64,000 bases of DNA from Roseimaritima ulvae. Its GTDB lineage: Bacteria; Planctomycetota; Planctomycetia; Pirellulales; Pirellulaceae. Location of the stretch: NCBI RefSeq assembly GCF_008065135.1, contig NZ_CP042914.1:2418001-2482000 (forward strand), read 5' to 3'. Within the stretch, counting starts at the first letter, position 1; every line of letters begins with the position of its first letter. The notes beneath the pieces are model-generated. The model had not been told where the DNA came from. It saw nothing but the letters and a program-made list of their open reading frames with translations, and ran no database searches. The translations under genes and the position numbers were made by a program. Positions 1-8,918 of this stretch are shown piece by piece.

Positions 1-2515
1 CGGCGTGGAACGCGTCGCCGGTGTTGACGGAGGCAAAGGCGTCGGCCGTGTTGTCGGTTTCGTCGACCCGTTCGATGACTTCGTCGACCGGTTCAGCCAC
101 CTGGTTGATCGGTAGACCGGTTTCGGCCGATTGGTCGAATGGTTCGTCGAAGAATTCGATGCCTGAATGTTCCCCGACGATCTCTTCCTGCGGCTCGGCA
201 GAGGCATCGGCCCAGGTCATGTCGCTGTGATTGCTGACCGTCGCGCCGATCTCGGGCGTCTCGGTCAGCGGTTCTTCTTGCCAGGGGTTGGCCGCAAACT
301 CTTCCGAAGGCGCCGGGATGTCGGGCGACGTGTAGGCGGGAAGTTCGGCCGCGGGTTCGGCAGTCGCGGATTCGACAGCATCGACGTGCTCGCTGGCGTC
401 GGCGTGTTGTTCTGAGCCGAAGTGGTGCTCTGCGTCGGCGTTTTGATCCGAATCGGTGTGCGGAGCGGTGGCGGAAGGTTCCGATTGATAAGTCGGCCAG
501 CCACTGTCATTCCATTCCGATGCGCTATCGGTCAAGGGTGCGTCTTCGTCCGCAGGCGGCTCGGCGGTCGCTTCCGTCAAGGGCTCGAGCTCTGCGGAGG
601 ACGGATCGGCAAGCGGCGCTGCGGGAAAGGCTTGCCATGCGGAGCCCGGTTCTTCGGTTCCGTCTTGGGAGCCTAATACGCTATCGCTGCCCAGCTCAGC
701 ATTCGGCTCCATCGACACCGTGTTCAGGATCTGGTCGACCATGGTGGCATCTTCGCCGGTCGCTTCGTCCGCAGTTGCAACTTCCTCGTCCGCTACGGCA
801 TCCTCGTGCGCTACGGCATCCTCGGACGCTGCGGCATTTTCCGGCGGCAGTAAGTCTTCGGCGGGTTCGGCCGGGGTCGGCTGGGCATCGGCGTCGGCGT
901 TGGGCTGTGTTGCCGGGGCGTCGACGTTGTCGTAGTCGTTGCGGAGTTCGAGCAGTTGTTGTTCGGTGGATTCCAACCGTTGTCGGATCGCATCGAGTTC
1001 TTCGCTGGTGGGCCGCGCCTGCAGGTTCTGCTCGGCGACCTCGAGAGCTTGTCGAGTGGTTTGCAGTTCGTCTCGGAGCGATTCGGCGGTAGCGTTGCTA
1101 GTCGACAGATTGGCGACCGCAACGGCCAAGTCTTGGCTGACGCGTTGCATCGTCTCGCGAAGCTCATTGGACTCCGCTTCCCAACTTTCGCGATCCTGTT
1201 GGCGTGCCCGGTCGGTTTGTTGCACCAGGTTTTCCAGTCGATCCACCGATTCCAACGCGTCGGCGCATTGTTGTCGCAGTTGGTCAGCTTCTTCGCTGGC
1301 CTTGGTGACGGTCGCTTGCAGCTGGTCGACCTGCTCTCGCAGCCCGCGAATTAAGGCGTCCTGAGCGGCGATCTGCTGGGCTCGTTGTTCAGCGCTTTCC
1401 AAGGCGGCGTCGCGTTGCTGCGAAACCTGTTTCAACTGTTCGGTCAGGCGATCACGTTGCGAGCTGATCTCCAGACAGGTTTGGTTGGAATTGGCGATTT
1501 GTTCGCTGACCGCCGCGCACTTGCGAGTCAGCTCTTCGACTTGCTCGAGGGCTTGCTGGCGATCTTCAGCCAGTTGGCGGCTGGTTTCCTGAGCCGCCTG
1601 CAGCTCGGCGCGGACCTCGTCGCTCGACTGTCGGTGTTGTTCGCGTTCATCCTCCAACTGGGCGCATTGTTCGGCCAGGGCGTCACGTTGTTCGGCGTGC
1701 TGCTGAGCCGTCGCGGTGACGGTCTGCAGGTTATTGGTCATTTCTACCAACTGTTGCTGCATCTTGGCGAGCGAAGTGTTGGTTGCCAAGTTTTGCTGTT
1801 GGGTGGCTTCGAACCGTCCCAGGACTTCGTCCAACTGAGCTTGGTAATGCTGCTCGAGTTCTGCTTGCTGCCGCGCCAGAGCTTGCGCGGTTTCGGCTTC
1901 CAGATCGCGCGTTGGCTCCGCGGGCGTTTGTTGCTCCGCGGCCACGGGATCCGCTCCGGGCTGGAGGTCCGCCGCCGCTGTGGACGCATGGTCCGCTGGG
2001 CTATCGGCTTGATCCCCCGCGTCTTGTGATGAAGACGCCGAGTCTGGCGATGAAGATGGATCGTTGGAATCGGTCCCGGGGAATTGTTGGTACCGCATGC
2101 CGTCGGCAAAAGACAGTCGCCCCTGTTCGGCGGAGATTGGCGTTTCCTCTTCAGCTTGCCGCGTATCGTGCAGCAGTTCGAAGCAATACTGTCCCAGTTG
2201 GAAGCGATCGTTGGTCTGCAATTCGGCTTCGGTGACTCGTTTGCCGTTGACCGAGATGGGCACGGAATAGGCTCGTACCAACGTGCGATGCTCGCTCCGT
2301 AGCAACACTGCGTGTAGGCTGCGCAGGCTGGTGTCTTCCAACCGGATCGAGCAACCGGAGCCACTGCCGAAGGTGTACCGGGTTCCGGTCAGCCGCATCC
2401 GGCGGTTGGGGGTGCCGGGGCGTGAGACACGAAACTCCAGGCAGCCACTGGGCGGCGTGTCTCCACGGTGTGCGGTTTCGGTGGCCTGCGTTTGGTGTGG
2501 ATGATCGGTGGTCAC
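1..2515 (-). CDS. FHA-domain, coiled-coil protein (3' end outside window)
   Basis: Reverse-strand frame open from a GTG at 2515 to the window edge, so at least 838 residues with the C-terminus missing. Residues about 20-120 look like an FHA fold: GTRYTFGSGSGCSIRLED, then SLRSLHAVLL, then VNGKRVTEAELQTNDRFQLG, matching the FHA pattern of G(S)xxxCxIxLxDxxxSxxHA and NG. FHA domains bind phosphothreonine, which suits a kinase-rich genome. Residues about 190-530 are a long Gln/Glu/Ala-rich coiled coil; the rest is acidic, Ala/Glu/Asp-rich and probably disordered. The first in-frame ATG is at residue 140, inside the protein, so the GTG is preferred; GGGGAAG lies just upstream as a possible ribosome site and a stop codon lies about 21 nt further upstream. 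No enzyme domain is seen. Probable signalling or scaffold protein; partner unknown. Confidence 0.82.
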   Translation of the reverse strand, partial: MTTDHPHQTQATETAHRGDTPPSGCLEFRVSRPGTPNRRMRLTGTRYTFGSGSGCSIRLEDTSLRSLHAVLLRSEHRTLVRAYSVPISVNGKRVTEAELQTNDRFQLGQYCFELLHDTRQAEEETPISAEQGRLSFADGMRYQQFPGTDSNDPSSSPDSASSSQDAGDQADSPADHASTAAADLQPGADPVAAEQQTPAEPTRDLEAETAQALARQQAELEQHYQAQLDEVLGRFEATQQQNLATNTSLAKMQQQLVEMTNNLQTVTATAQQHAEQRDALAEQCAQLEDEREQHRQSSDEVRAELQAAQETSRQLAEDRQQALEQVEELTRKCAAVSEQIANSNQTCLEISSQRDRLTEQLKQVSQQRDAALESAEQRAQQIAAQDALIRGLREQVDQLQATVTKASEEADQLRQQCADALESVDRLENLVQQTDRARQQDRESWEAESNELRETMQRVSQDLAVAVANLSTSNATAESLRDELQTTRQALEVAEQNLQARPTSEELDAIRQRLESTEQQLLELRNDYDNVDAPATQPNADADAQPTPAEPAEDLLPPENAAASEDAVAHEDAVADEEVATADEATGEDATMVDQILNTVSMEPNAELGSDSVLGSQDGTEEPGSAWQAFPAAPLADPSSAELEPLTEATAEPPADEDAPLTDSASEWNDSGWPTYQSEPSATAPHTDSDQNADAEHHFGSEQHADASEHVDAVESATAEPAAELPAYTSPDIPAPSEEFAANPWQEEPLTETPEIGATVSNHSDMTWADASAEPQEEIVGEHSGIEFFDEPFDQSAETGLPINQVAEPVDEVIERVDETDNTADAFASVNTGDAFHA

Positions 2516-2971
2516 TGTAGCTTCCCCGCGGTTTCGTCAGATCGATGGAATCGATCGTATTGTCCGGGTTATTCCGGTTTCTAGACTTATTCCTAGGTTT
2601 CGGCTGCGGCATGTCGTTCCGGTTAGGCAAAACCGGATTCCCCAGCGATTTACCGGCGAATCCCCCCCGACCAGGCTTCAGAGCCCGTTAAGGGCGTACT
2701 ATGCAACGTTAAATGTCCGCTATTGTTTTCCGGTTTGCCAAAGATCGATAGTGGCCCAGCGAAGCAGCGGCAACATCTTGGCAGGCAAGCACTTAACGCT
2801 ACGGCGCTGGCGGCCGTTCAGCAAACAGAAGAGGGAATAGACGCCGCCACTGTCCGGGCAAGGTATAGTTCCCTGCCAGCGATTCCACGGGAACCTGGGT
2901 TAATGAATATGCGTCATTGCGGGTGTGGTAAGCAGAGCCACAAACCTAACAAGCGAAACGAGGGTGATTCG
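2516..2971. other. Divergent intergenic region
   Basis: 456 bp between the FHA gene and the DksA-like gene, which diverge, so promoters of both should lie here. I see no convincing structural RNA, repeat or conserved gene. The plus frame is open upstream of the DksA-like start, but its codons do not resemble the family. Confidence 0.5.
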
Positions 2972-3379
2972 ATGCCAAAAAAAGAAGCGTTAAAGAAGTT
3001 GCGGGAGGTTCTGATTCGCCGCCGCGATGCGCTCCGGCGGGCACTTGCGGGCGACCTCAGCCTATTGCAAGAAGTGCGCGACACGGGCCCGGGAGATCTT
3101 CTCGATGCGGCCGTCGATACCGCTCAAGACGAGGTCAACAGTCAGTTGGTCGAGGCGGAAAGCCGCGAACTGACTTTGATCGACGAAGCCCTGGAACGCC
3201 TCAAAGATGGTTCCTATGGGACCTGCGATGAGTGCGGCAAGAACATCCCCATGGCGCGGTTGCAGGCCTTGCCCTACGCGACCGACTGCATCCAATGTCG
3301 CCGTAAGTCCGAACAGGGACTGTCGCCCAGCGTGTCCTGGAACCGGGTGTTCGAGGATGCCCCGATCGATAGTGTCTGA
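2972..3379 (+). CDS. DksA/TraR-family C4 zinc-finger protein
   Basis: 135 residues. The C-terminal half carries the DksA/TraR zinc finger: C85-x2-C88 (CDEC) and C106-x2-C109 (CIQC), preceded by GSYGTCDECGKNIPMARL, the family signature. The N-terminal half is a charged helical region that matches the coiled coil DksA-type proteins insert into the RNA polymerase secondary channel. Start chosen at ATG 2972, after GAGGGTGATTCG with a good Shine-Dalgarno; the frame is open further upstream but has no family similarity. It lacks the DksA acidic tip DxxDxA in a recognisable form, so a ppGpp-dependent DksA role is not shown; such proteins are common regulators in planctomycetes. Convergent with the kinase gene, with repeats between them. 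Confidence 0.88.
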   Translation: MPKKEALKKLREVLIRRRDALRRALAGDLSLLQEVRDTGPGDLLDAAVDTAQDEVNSQLVEAESRELTLIDEALERLKDGSYGTCDECGKNIPMARLQALPYATDCIQCRRKSEQGLSPSVSWNRVFEDAPIDSV

Positions 3380-3381
3380 AC

Positions 3382-3490
3382 CAGGGACCCATGCTACGTG
3401 TGTTCACGGGCCGGGGACCCATGCTACTTTTGGGCACGGGCCGGGGACCCATGCTACTTGTGTGCACGGGCCGGGGGCCCATGCTACTTT
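3382..3490 (-). repeat. Tandem GTAG-type REP hairpins, about 3.5 copies
   Basis: Three copies with a 30-bp period (3405-3427, 3435-3457, 3465-3487) plus a partial copy at 3382-3397. On the minus strand each reads GTAG, stem CATGGGCC (or CATGGGTC), loop CCC, stem GGCCCGTG. They start about 9 nt after the stop codon of the minus-strand kinase gene. Same family as 17881, 50351, 58302 and 62460. Confidence 0.85.
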
Positions 3491-3496
3491 TGTTGG

Positions 3497-5803
3497 CTAA
3501 ATGTCTTGCCCGTGGTGCTCCCACCAGCGGGTTGCTGTTTGGCGAGTCCATGGAAATTGGTCTCTCAACTTGGCCAACTGAGCGTATAGTTCGTCCGCCG
3601 ATTGGGGACGCTGTTCGACCTGCTTATGCATGCACTGCTGGAGCAGCGCGGCCAGCGGTTGGACATCGGACTGCTCCAGCAGCTTTTCCAGCGGGGTCGG
3701 TGAACTGGTTAGGATCAATTCGAACAATCCGCTGGGGTCGATCTCGGAAAACGGTTCTCGGCCGGCCAGCATGAAATATCCGACGGCTCCCAGCGAGTAG
3801 ATGTCCGATCGCGGGTCGGTGCGGCCGGGGCTGCGAAACCGTTCCGGGGCCATGAACATCGGCGTCCCGGCCCAGACGCGTTCTTGAGTGTGAAACAGTT
3901 GGTGATCCGGTTCGGTGGGTTTGGCCAAACCGAAATCGAACAGCACCGCCCAGTCGCAACACTCGCCTCGGGGGCTGAGCATGATATTGCGAGGCTTTAC
4001 ATCGCGATGCACCAAGCCCCGACGATGGGCTTCGGCCAGCGAGTCGCAGACGTGCATCAGCAGGTGCAACACCCGGCCGGCGGGCATTTTGCCAGCTCGA
4101 CTGACGGCCTGGTGGACAGTGAGGCCTTCGAGCATCTCCATGGCGCAGTACGCGCGTCCGTCGTTGGTCCAGCCGTAATCGAAAATGGATACCGAGTGCG
4201 GACTGCGGAGGCCCGCGGCCAATTGGACTTCGCGATCAAACCGCAGCCGGCTCTCCTGACCTTCGCGGTCGGGACGAATCACCTTCAACGCCGCGGGACG
4301 TTTCATGAACTGATGGCGAGCTCGGTAGACGACGCCCATCCCGCCGCTGCCCAGTTCGTCCAGCAATTCATAACGTCCAAACTGTTCGGCCTCGTTTTGC
4401 CGAACTTCGCGGAAACGTTGATCGACAACAAAACCGGCCACCGCTGCCGAACAGGTCAGCACCGCCGCCAGGCCCAGCAGCGACCATCGCAACCAAGTTA
4501 AGGTCGCAAAGGCTTCTTGCACCGAAATTTCCGATACCGCTCCCATCTCCAGCTCCGGCAACCAACGCCATGCTCCGACGACCTCAACGCCTTGGTAGTT
4601 GCGATAAGGCGTTACCGTCTGGCCGGATTGCCGGGCAGCGGCTCGGCTGACAGCGATCGTCAGCGGTAACGTCGCCGCATCAGCGGTCAACGGTCGCCGT
4701 CGGCTGAGCGGGTGACCGGGATCGCCGGCCCGCAGGTATAGTGCCGCCGAAGTCGCATCGGCTGGTAACAATCCCGTTCCTCGCAGTCGTTCGGTGTGCC
4801 GCAACTCGGTGCGAATCCAGCCCCGGTCGTCCACAGCATAGGTGTCACCGCTGTCTTCAAAGTCCAGCTCGTCAAAGATCGCCGTCAGCTCGCGGTACAA
4901 GCCGATGCCGCGGACCAGCATCACCGCCTGCGTGCGGCCCTGCGGATCACGGATCGGGGTTACCAGCCACATCAGCGGGACGTCTTGTTCGGCGATGAAC
5001 CCGACCGTGGGTTCGGTGATGCGATCGGGTTTGTGTAACAGGGTTTCGCCGGCAAAGGCACGTGCCAGTTCAATGCTGCCAGCGGCCGGCATCCGTTGGC
5101 CAACGTCGCCGGCATCGGCTTGCCAACTGGCCAAGGTCGTGCCGTTGCGGTTCCAAAACACATACCGTACGTCCTGGCCCCCCAGGGCCACCATTTGTTT
5201 GTGAATCTCGGCCCGGGCGGAACTTTCCACCAGCGCTTCACGGTACTGATCTTGTCGCGCCAGTTCGACCAGTTGGCTGACGTTGTGTTGCAGCTGAGGA
5301 GTTCGCGCCCAGGACTGGACGATAGCTATTTTGCCTTCCGCCCATTCTCTCACGGCCATCGCCGCAGTATCGCCCAAAATTTCCAATTGCGAGTACCGCA
5401 ACGATTGCAGACTCGATTCGGCTTTGCGTTCCACGCCATAGATGGCCATTAGCGACGGCAGTGCCACGATAAGCGAGAGCAGCAGCGGCAACCAACGGCG
5501 CAGTCTGGCATGGGAGGGGGCCGATAATTGACTGCCCCGGGCGACGCGGATCGCCGACGGCAGGTCGGCCATCGAAGCCGTCTCGGTGGCGTCCGATACT
5601 ATCGTTCGGGAACCGCCTCCTTTCACCGTTCCGCCTTCGGCCTTGGCGGCTTCGGCGTCGTGAAACTCCAACAACGACAAGACTTCTCTGCGGAGTTCCG
5701 GGTCGTTCGTCTGTTGCTCGACAAAGGCCCGTCGCTCGCCCACGGGCAACGCTTCGGCATCGTAGAAAATCTGACGGGCTACGGCGTATCGCTCGGGGGT
5801 CAC
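3497..5803 (-). CDS. Receptor-like Ser/Thr protein kinase with extracytoplasmic sensor
   Basis: 768 residues, GTG start. The order is unusual: the N-terminal cytoplasmic segment (1-100; RQIFYDAEALPVGERRAFVE, typical of the planctomycete kinase/sigma gene pairs) is followed by TM1 (about 104-123), an extracytoplasmic domain of about 310 residues, TM2 (about 433-455) and then the kinase at about 475-745. Kinase motifs are intact: LGSGGMGVVYRA glycine loop, AALKVI lysine, HRDVKPRN catalytic loop, FDFGLAK, GTPMFMAPE. The outer domain (WARTPQLQ near the start, VTPIRDPQGRTQAVMLVRGI in the middle) looks like a Cache-type ligand sensor. The start overlaps the stop of the ECF sigma gene (GTGA), so the two are translationally coupled. 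Ligand and substrate unknown. Confidence 0.9.
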   Translation of the reverse strand: MTPERYAVARQIFYDAEALPVGERRAFVEQQTNDPELRREVLSLLEFHDAEAAKAEGGTVKGGGSRTIVSDATETASMADLPSAIRVARGSQLSAPSHARLRRWLPLLLSLIVALPSLMAIYGVERKAESSLQSLRYSQLEILGDTAAMAVREWAEGKIAIVQSWARTPQLQHNVSQLVELARQDQYREALVESSARAEIHKQMVALGGQDVRYVFWNRNGTTLASWQADAGDVGQRMPAAGSIELARAFAGETLLHKPDRITEPTVGFIAEQDVPLMWLVTPIRDPQGRTQAVMLVRGIGLYRELTAIFDELDFEDSGDTYAVDDRGWIRTELRHTERLRGTGLLPADATSAALYLRAGDPGHPLSRRRPLTADAATLPLTIAVSRAAARQSGQTVTPYRNYQGVEVVGAWRWLPELEMGAVSEISVQEAFATLTWLRWSLLGLAAVLTCSAAVAGFVVDQRFREVRQNEAEQFGRYELLDELGSGGMGVVYRARHQFMKRPAALKVIRPDREGQESRLRFDREVQLAAGLRSPHSVSIFDYGWTNDGRAYCAMEMLEGLTVHQAVSRAGKMPAGRVLHLLMHVCDSLAEAHRRGLVHRDVKPRNIMLSPRGECCDWAVLFDFGLAKPTEPDHQLFHTQERVWAGTPMFMAPERFRSPGRTDPRSDIYSLGAVGYFMLAGREPFSEIDPSGLFELILTSSPTPLEKLLEQSDVQPLAALLQQCMHKQVEQRPQSADELYAQLAKLRDQFPWTRQTATRWWEHHGQDI

Positions 5804-6363
5804 GGTTGGATGTCTCGCTCCATTTCACGACGTAACCAAGCCCGCGCCATCGACCAATCTTTCTCCACCGTCCGCAAACTGGCCCCCAATTCACAAGCGA
5901 TTTCTTTCATCGTCAGCCCGCCAAAAAACTTCAGTTCCACCACCCCCGCCTGGCGCGGATCGAGCTCTTTGAGCTTGGACAACAAGTCATCCAGCATTAA
6001 TACGTCTTCATCCCGTTCGATCTGGAAAGTAACACTGGGGTCCAATTGCGCTCGCGTCCAACCGCCACCGCGCTTTTGTGAATTCACTCGCCGCGCATGG
6101 TCGACCAAAATCCGCCGCATCACGCGGGCACCGATGGCAAAGAAATGAGTCCGACCCTGCCAGTCGACGCGGCGTTGGTCCACCATCCGCACATAAGCTT
6201 CATGCACCAGAGAGGAACTGGTCAGGCGATTGCGATTCGGCTCGTTATTGATGAACCGATTTGCCATCCGCTGAAAGTCGTCGTACATGGCTGAGAATAA
6301 TTCGTCGGCCGCGCGGGGTTCGCCGTTGGTTGCGTCGATCAGTTTTTCGGTTACCGAATCCAT
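5800..6363 (-). CDS. ECF-type RNA polymerase sigma factor (kinase-linked)
   Basis: 187 residues from ATG 6363 (MDSVTEKLIDAT). The frame extends upstream, but that part is Cys-rich and unlike the family. Region 2: LVHEAYVRMVDQ and THFFAIGARVMRRILVDHAR; region 4: LDPRQAGVVELKFFGG, MKEIACELGASLRTVEKDW, the helix-turn-helix that reads -35 elements. This is the Sigma70_ECF (PF07638-like) type frequent in planctomycetes next to Ser/Thr kinases. Its stop overlaps the GTG of the receptor-like kinase, and no separate anti-sigma gene is adjacent; in such pairs the kinase is thought to take that role. The phosphorylation link is inference; the sigma assignment is firm. Confidence 0.9.
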   Translation of the reverse strand: MDSVTEKLIDATNGEPRAADELFSAMYDDFQRMANRFINNEPNRNRLTSSSLVHEAYVRMVDQRRVDWQGRTHFFAIGARVMRRILVDHARRVNSQKRGGGWTRAQLDPSVTFQIERDEDVLMLDDLLSKLKELDPRQAGVVELKFFGGLTMKEIACELGASLRTVEKDWSMARAWLRREMERDIQP

Positions 6364-6521
6364 CAGACAACTCAGGCACACGCATGAACAACAAAGCAGG
6401 GGCTTCTCGAAACGGGAATGGTTTTCGGTATGCGGAAAAACTCCCCAAGTGTGTTGCACCCTGTTTGAATCATACCCCACGAACGGCCTCGACGTCAGCA
6501 AAGAAACTGCTTCCGCCGGCT

Positions 6522-7397
6522 TTAAAACTCGCCCATCATGGCGCCGTCGGCCCGATTGCCCAAATTTTCCAGAACTTCGCCATCGGTATTCTGGCTGAGG
6601 AATCGCACCGCACCATCGGCGAGCACGAAGTTCGCGCCACCGGGATGATAGCTGCCAAATCCTCCCACCTCGGTAGGTTCCTGTTCGTTCATGCCCATCA
6701 TCATGGTAAAGTTTTGCATGTCGGAACCTGAAATGAGGTGCCCCGTGTTGCGTAGGGAGGAGCGGGTGCCGGAGGCCCAGCCCAAGCTGTTATCCTCGGG
6801 TAGAAATTCACCAATCAAAATCGTATTGGTACTGCCGTCGGCGATTTCGCTGTAGCGGATGTGACTGTTCAGAAATAGTAGCCCATTGTTGTCCACCTCA
6901 ATCGGCGCTTCGCTACCGTGGTGACAGCCCGCATAGGTGGTCAGGCCCACGCTGTCGAAATCGAGCGATGAAGAATAAAACGACGGGCAGGTGTACGTCG
7001 GAATGTGCATGGCTCGGGCCGGAGCGTTCGCCGGGGCGTAGGTGCCAGCTTCGATGTCAAAGTTATTGGCGATCCCCGGTTGCTCGATGTACGGCAACAG
7101 TCGCACCAAGAAACTGACGTGCTGGCCCACCGGCTCGCTGCGAATAGGACCATCCGGGTTGGTGACCCCGGCCGGCAGGTGTTCCATCCCAAATTCAAAG
7201 TTGTGGACCGCCAGTCCCAATTGAGCCAGGTTGTTACTGCAGGAACATCGCCGCGCCGCTTCGCGTGCGGCCTGTACGGCCGGCAGCAATAACCCCACCA
7301 AGACTCCGATAATGGCAATCACGACCAGCAGCTCCACAAGCGTAAAACCGGCTTTCGATACAATCTCTGTCTGTTTAAAGGACCGATCCTGGGGCAT
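6522..7397 (-). CDS. DUF1559 prepilin-like protein
   Basis: 291 residues from ATG 7397 (MPQDRSFKQTEIV). Class III prepilin signal: KAG|FTLVELLVVIAIIGVL with F+1 and E+5, followed by LLPAVQAAREAARR, the hallmark start of DUF1559 proteins. A C-terminal SYHPGGANFVLADGAVRFLS is the usual H-X9-DG signature (its general form is H-P-G-G-x-(N/M)-x(3)-(A/L)-D-G). Function is unknown; the family is massively expanded in planctomycetes and is expected to be processed by a prepilin peptidase such as the one at 20604. It closes the pseudopilin/GspF operon. The frame is open upstream of the chosen start only because the neighbouring gene overlaps it in another frame. Confidence 0.9.
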   Translation of the reverse strand: MPQDRSFKQTEIVSKAGFTLVELLVVIAIIGVLVGLLLPAVQAAREAARRCSCSNNLAQLGLAVHNFEFGMEHLPAGVTNPDGPIRSEPVGQHVSFLVRLLPYIEQPGIANNFDIEAGTYAPANAPARAMHIPTYTCPSFYSSSLDFDSVGLTTYAGCHHGSEAPIEVDNNGLLFLNSHIRYSEIADGSTNTILIGEFLPEDNSLGWASGTRSSLRNTGHLISGSDMQNFTMMMGMNEQEPTEVGGFGSYHPGGANFVLADGAVRFLSQNTDGEVLENLGNRADGAMMGEF

Positions 7398-7402
7398 CGT
7401 CG

Positions 7403-7855
7403 TTATCCGTTGTCGGAGGAAGAAGGAAGGGGAGGAATGATAATGGAATCGCTGCGTCGGGTAGATCCAACCGATGCAGCGGAGGACGGGGCGCTCGGGC
7501 CCAGCTGAGCCGTGACGTGTAAACGTCGGGAATCGTCGGGCGTCGAGTCGTCGTCGATGATCTCGATTTTTACGGTCGCCTGCGGATAACCCGCCAGAGC
7601 CGGAGTCACCTGCCACGTTTCGCCTTGGTAATCGGCGGCTTCACGCAGTTGCTGCGTGCCTCGAGCCAAGCCCGCATCCAGCAGCCAACGCGTCTGCTCT
7701 AGCTGGACTTCCTGGCGCATTTGCCGTCGGACCTGCAAGCTCGAACGCACGGCGACCAAGGCGATCGTAGTGACAATTCCCATGCTCACCAGCACGCAGA
7801 CCAATATGGACCCTCGTCGCCGGGACGCTGTGAGGTTGGGTGGATTGGACATCAT
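7403..7855 (-). CDS. Pseudopilin-like inner-membrane protein (GspK-type position)
   Basis: 150 residues. RRRGSILVCVLVSMGIVTTIALVAV is a short basic N-terminus followed by one hydrophobic helix, as in type II secretion minor pseudopilins of the GspK kind (RGxALLxVL pattern), but it is much shorter than GspK (about 300), and no Glu at +5 is seen. The remainder is soluble, with LEQTRWLLDAGLARGTQQL resembling the first helix after the GspK transmembrane segment. Its ATG overlaps the stop of the preceding gene (ATGA), so it is part of the operon. GspK-like is an inference from position and N-terminus. Confidence 0.75.
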   Translation of the reverse strand: MMSNPPNLTASRRRGSILVCVLVSMGIVTTIALVAVRSSLQVRRQMRQEVQLEQTRWLLDAGLARGTQQLREAADYQGETWQVTPALAGYPQATVKIEIIDDDSTPDDSRRLHVTAQLGPSAPSSAASVGSTRRSDSIIIPPLPSSSDNG

Positions 7856-8415
7856 GGCTGCTGCACCTCGGCAGAATCAGACCCGTCGGTAGCATCAGAC
7901 GCGTTAGTAGGTTCGGAGGCGGTGACGGGATCAGACGCGGTGGTGGCCCCACCAAACCGGTTGACCGACACCCGCAGGTGCAGTTCCGGCAGGGACTCCG
8001 CACGACGGATGGTCAACGAGATCCAGTCGGGCAGCTCCGATGCATCCCACTGTACGGTGCTTCCGCTAGCCAGCGGGAAGGCATCCTCAGTGGGCGGTGC
8101 CGCCGCGGAACGCGACCGCCGAACCAACTGCTGGTCGACCACTTGATAGGCCACTTGGTGCTCCGCGGGAAGTTGCACAAGCACCCGGTTGTCCTGTTCG
8201 ATCGTTACTGAATCGCCATGCCGCAGATCGTCACGCACTTGGCGAGCCAACCGCAGGAGGGCTTGATGTTGTCGTTGACGCTGTTGCATCAAGGAAGAGA
8301 ACTTGAACGATTGGTGGACCCAGCCAAGCGATAGCACCAGCAGAGTTGAAATCAAGAGCATGGCCACCATGGTTTCCAGCAAGGAAACCCCACGTAATTG
8401 TCGCCTACGTTTCAT
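7852..8415 (-). CDS. Prepilin-like protein (GspJ-type)
   Basis: 187 residues. Prepilin signal RQLRG|VSLLETMVAMLLISTLLVLSL with E+5, as in GspJ/PilW-type minor pseudopilins. After the helix: QRQHQALLRLARQVRDDLRHG, the usual 'RLARQVRDDLR' of GspJ-like proteins, then a beta-rich domain ending in an Asp/Ser/Thr-rich tail. ATGA overlaps link it to both neighbours. Probable role: minor pseudopilin in a type II secretion or type IV pilus-like machine, located in the inner membrane and periplasm. Confidence 0.8.
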   Translation of the reverse strand: MKRRRQLRGVSLLETMVAMLLISTLLVLSLGWVHQSFKFSSLMQQRQRQHQALLRLARQVRDDLRHGDSVTIEQDNRVLVQLPAEHQVAYQVVDQQLVRRSRSAAAPPTEDAFPLASGSTVQWDASELPDWISLTIRRAESLPELHLRVSVNRFGGATTASDPVTASEPTNASDATDGSDSAEVQQP

Positions 8416-8918
8416 GATGCGGGCTCCTGAGGGTCGGAGCTGCCCAGTGCGTCGTCACCGTTGTCCTGTGCCTCGTCACCGTTATCCTGCGGAGCGTCCG
8501 ATTGCGAAGGACGCAGCCAGCCGACCAGACGCAGCGGGGTGCCCGGGTGGCGACGCTGCCAGTTCAGCTCCAGCACCACGCGACCGCCCCATGCGTCTTC
8601 CACGACCTCCGCTGCAAGCACTGGTTCGGTCAACCGTGACGAGGCCATTGAGGAGGGTTGCAGGGAATCCAACTGCTGGCGAGCTTCGTCAGCGGAAAGC
8701 AGCGTCAGCTTTTCCAGTTGGTTGGACAGTTCCAGCATGGCCACGCGGTGCTGAGCGGTGTCCTGCCAGACTCGGTCGACTCGGAAGACGGTGGCTGTGA
8801 AGCAACTGATCAACGTCATCAACAACGCGGCCGAGACGATCGTTTCGATCATCGTGACGCCGGCATGCTCCACCCGCGAGGAACGCGAGCAGCGGCGGCG
8901 GGGTGCGAGGGTGTTCAT
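8412..8918 (-). CDS. Prepilin-like protein (GspI-type)
   Basis: 168 residues from ATG 8918 (MNTLAPRRRCSR). Signal: EHAG|VTMIETIVSAALLMTLISCFTA, E+5 present. DTAQHRVAMLELSNQLEKL follows, typical of the amphipathic helix of GspI/PilV-like pseudopilins. The C-terminal tail contains a short duplicated PQDNGDEAQDNGDD segment. The frame extends far upstream without a stop because it overlaps the GspF-like gene; the start was set by the prepilin motif and by the ATGA overlap with that gene's stop. Part of the same operon. Confidence 0.8.
   Translation of the reverse strand: MNTLAPRRRCSRSSRVEHAGVTMIETIVSAALLMTLISCFTATVFRVDRVWQDTAQHRVAMLELSNQLEKLTLLSADEARQQLDSLQPSSMASSRLTEPVLAAEVVEDAWGGRVVLELNWQRRHPGTPLRLVGWLRPSQSDAPQDNGDEAQDNGDDALGSSDPQEPAS

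Noticed and set aside
3382-3490. 30-bp tandem repeats as a CRISPR array
   Set aside because: The spacing is only 7 nt between units and the interval sequence is not spacer-like; no cas genes in the window. Repeats are hairpins of the REP type.
3201-3551. Open frame with SSMGPRPV repeats (minus strand); similar frame at 50099-50461
   Set aside because: The peptide is the reading of the GTAG REP hairpins in tandem, out of frame with any gene, and appears wherever the repeat is tandem.
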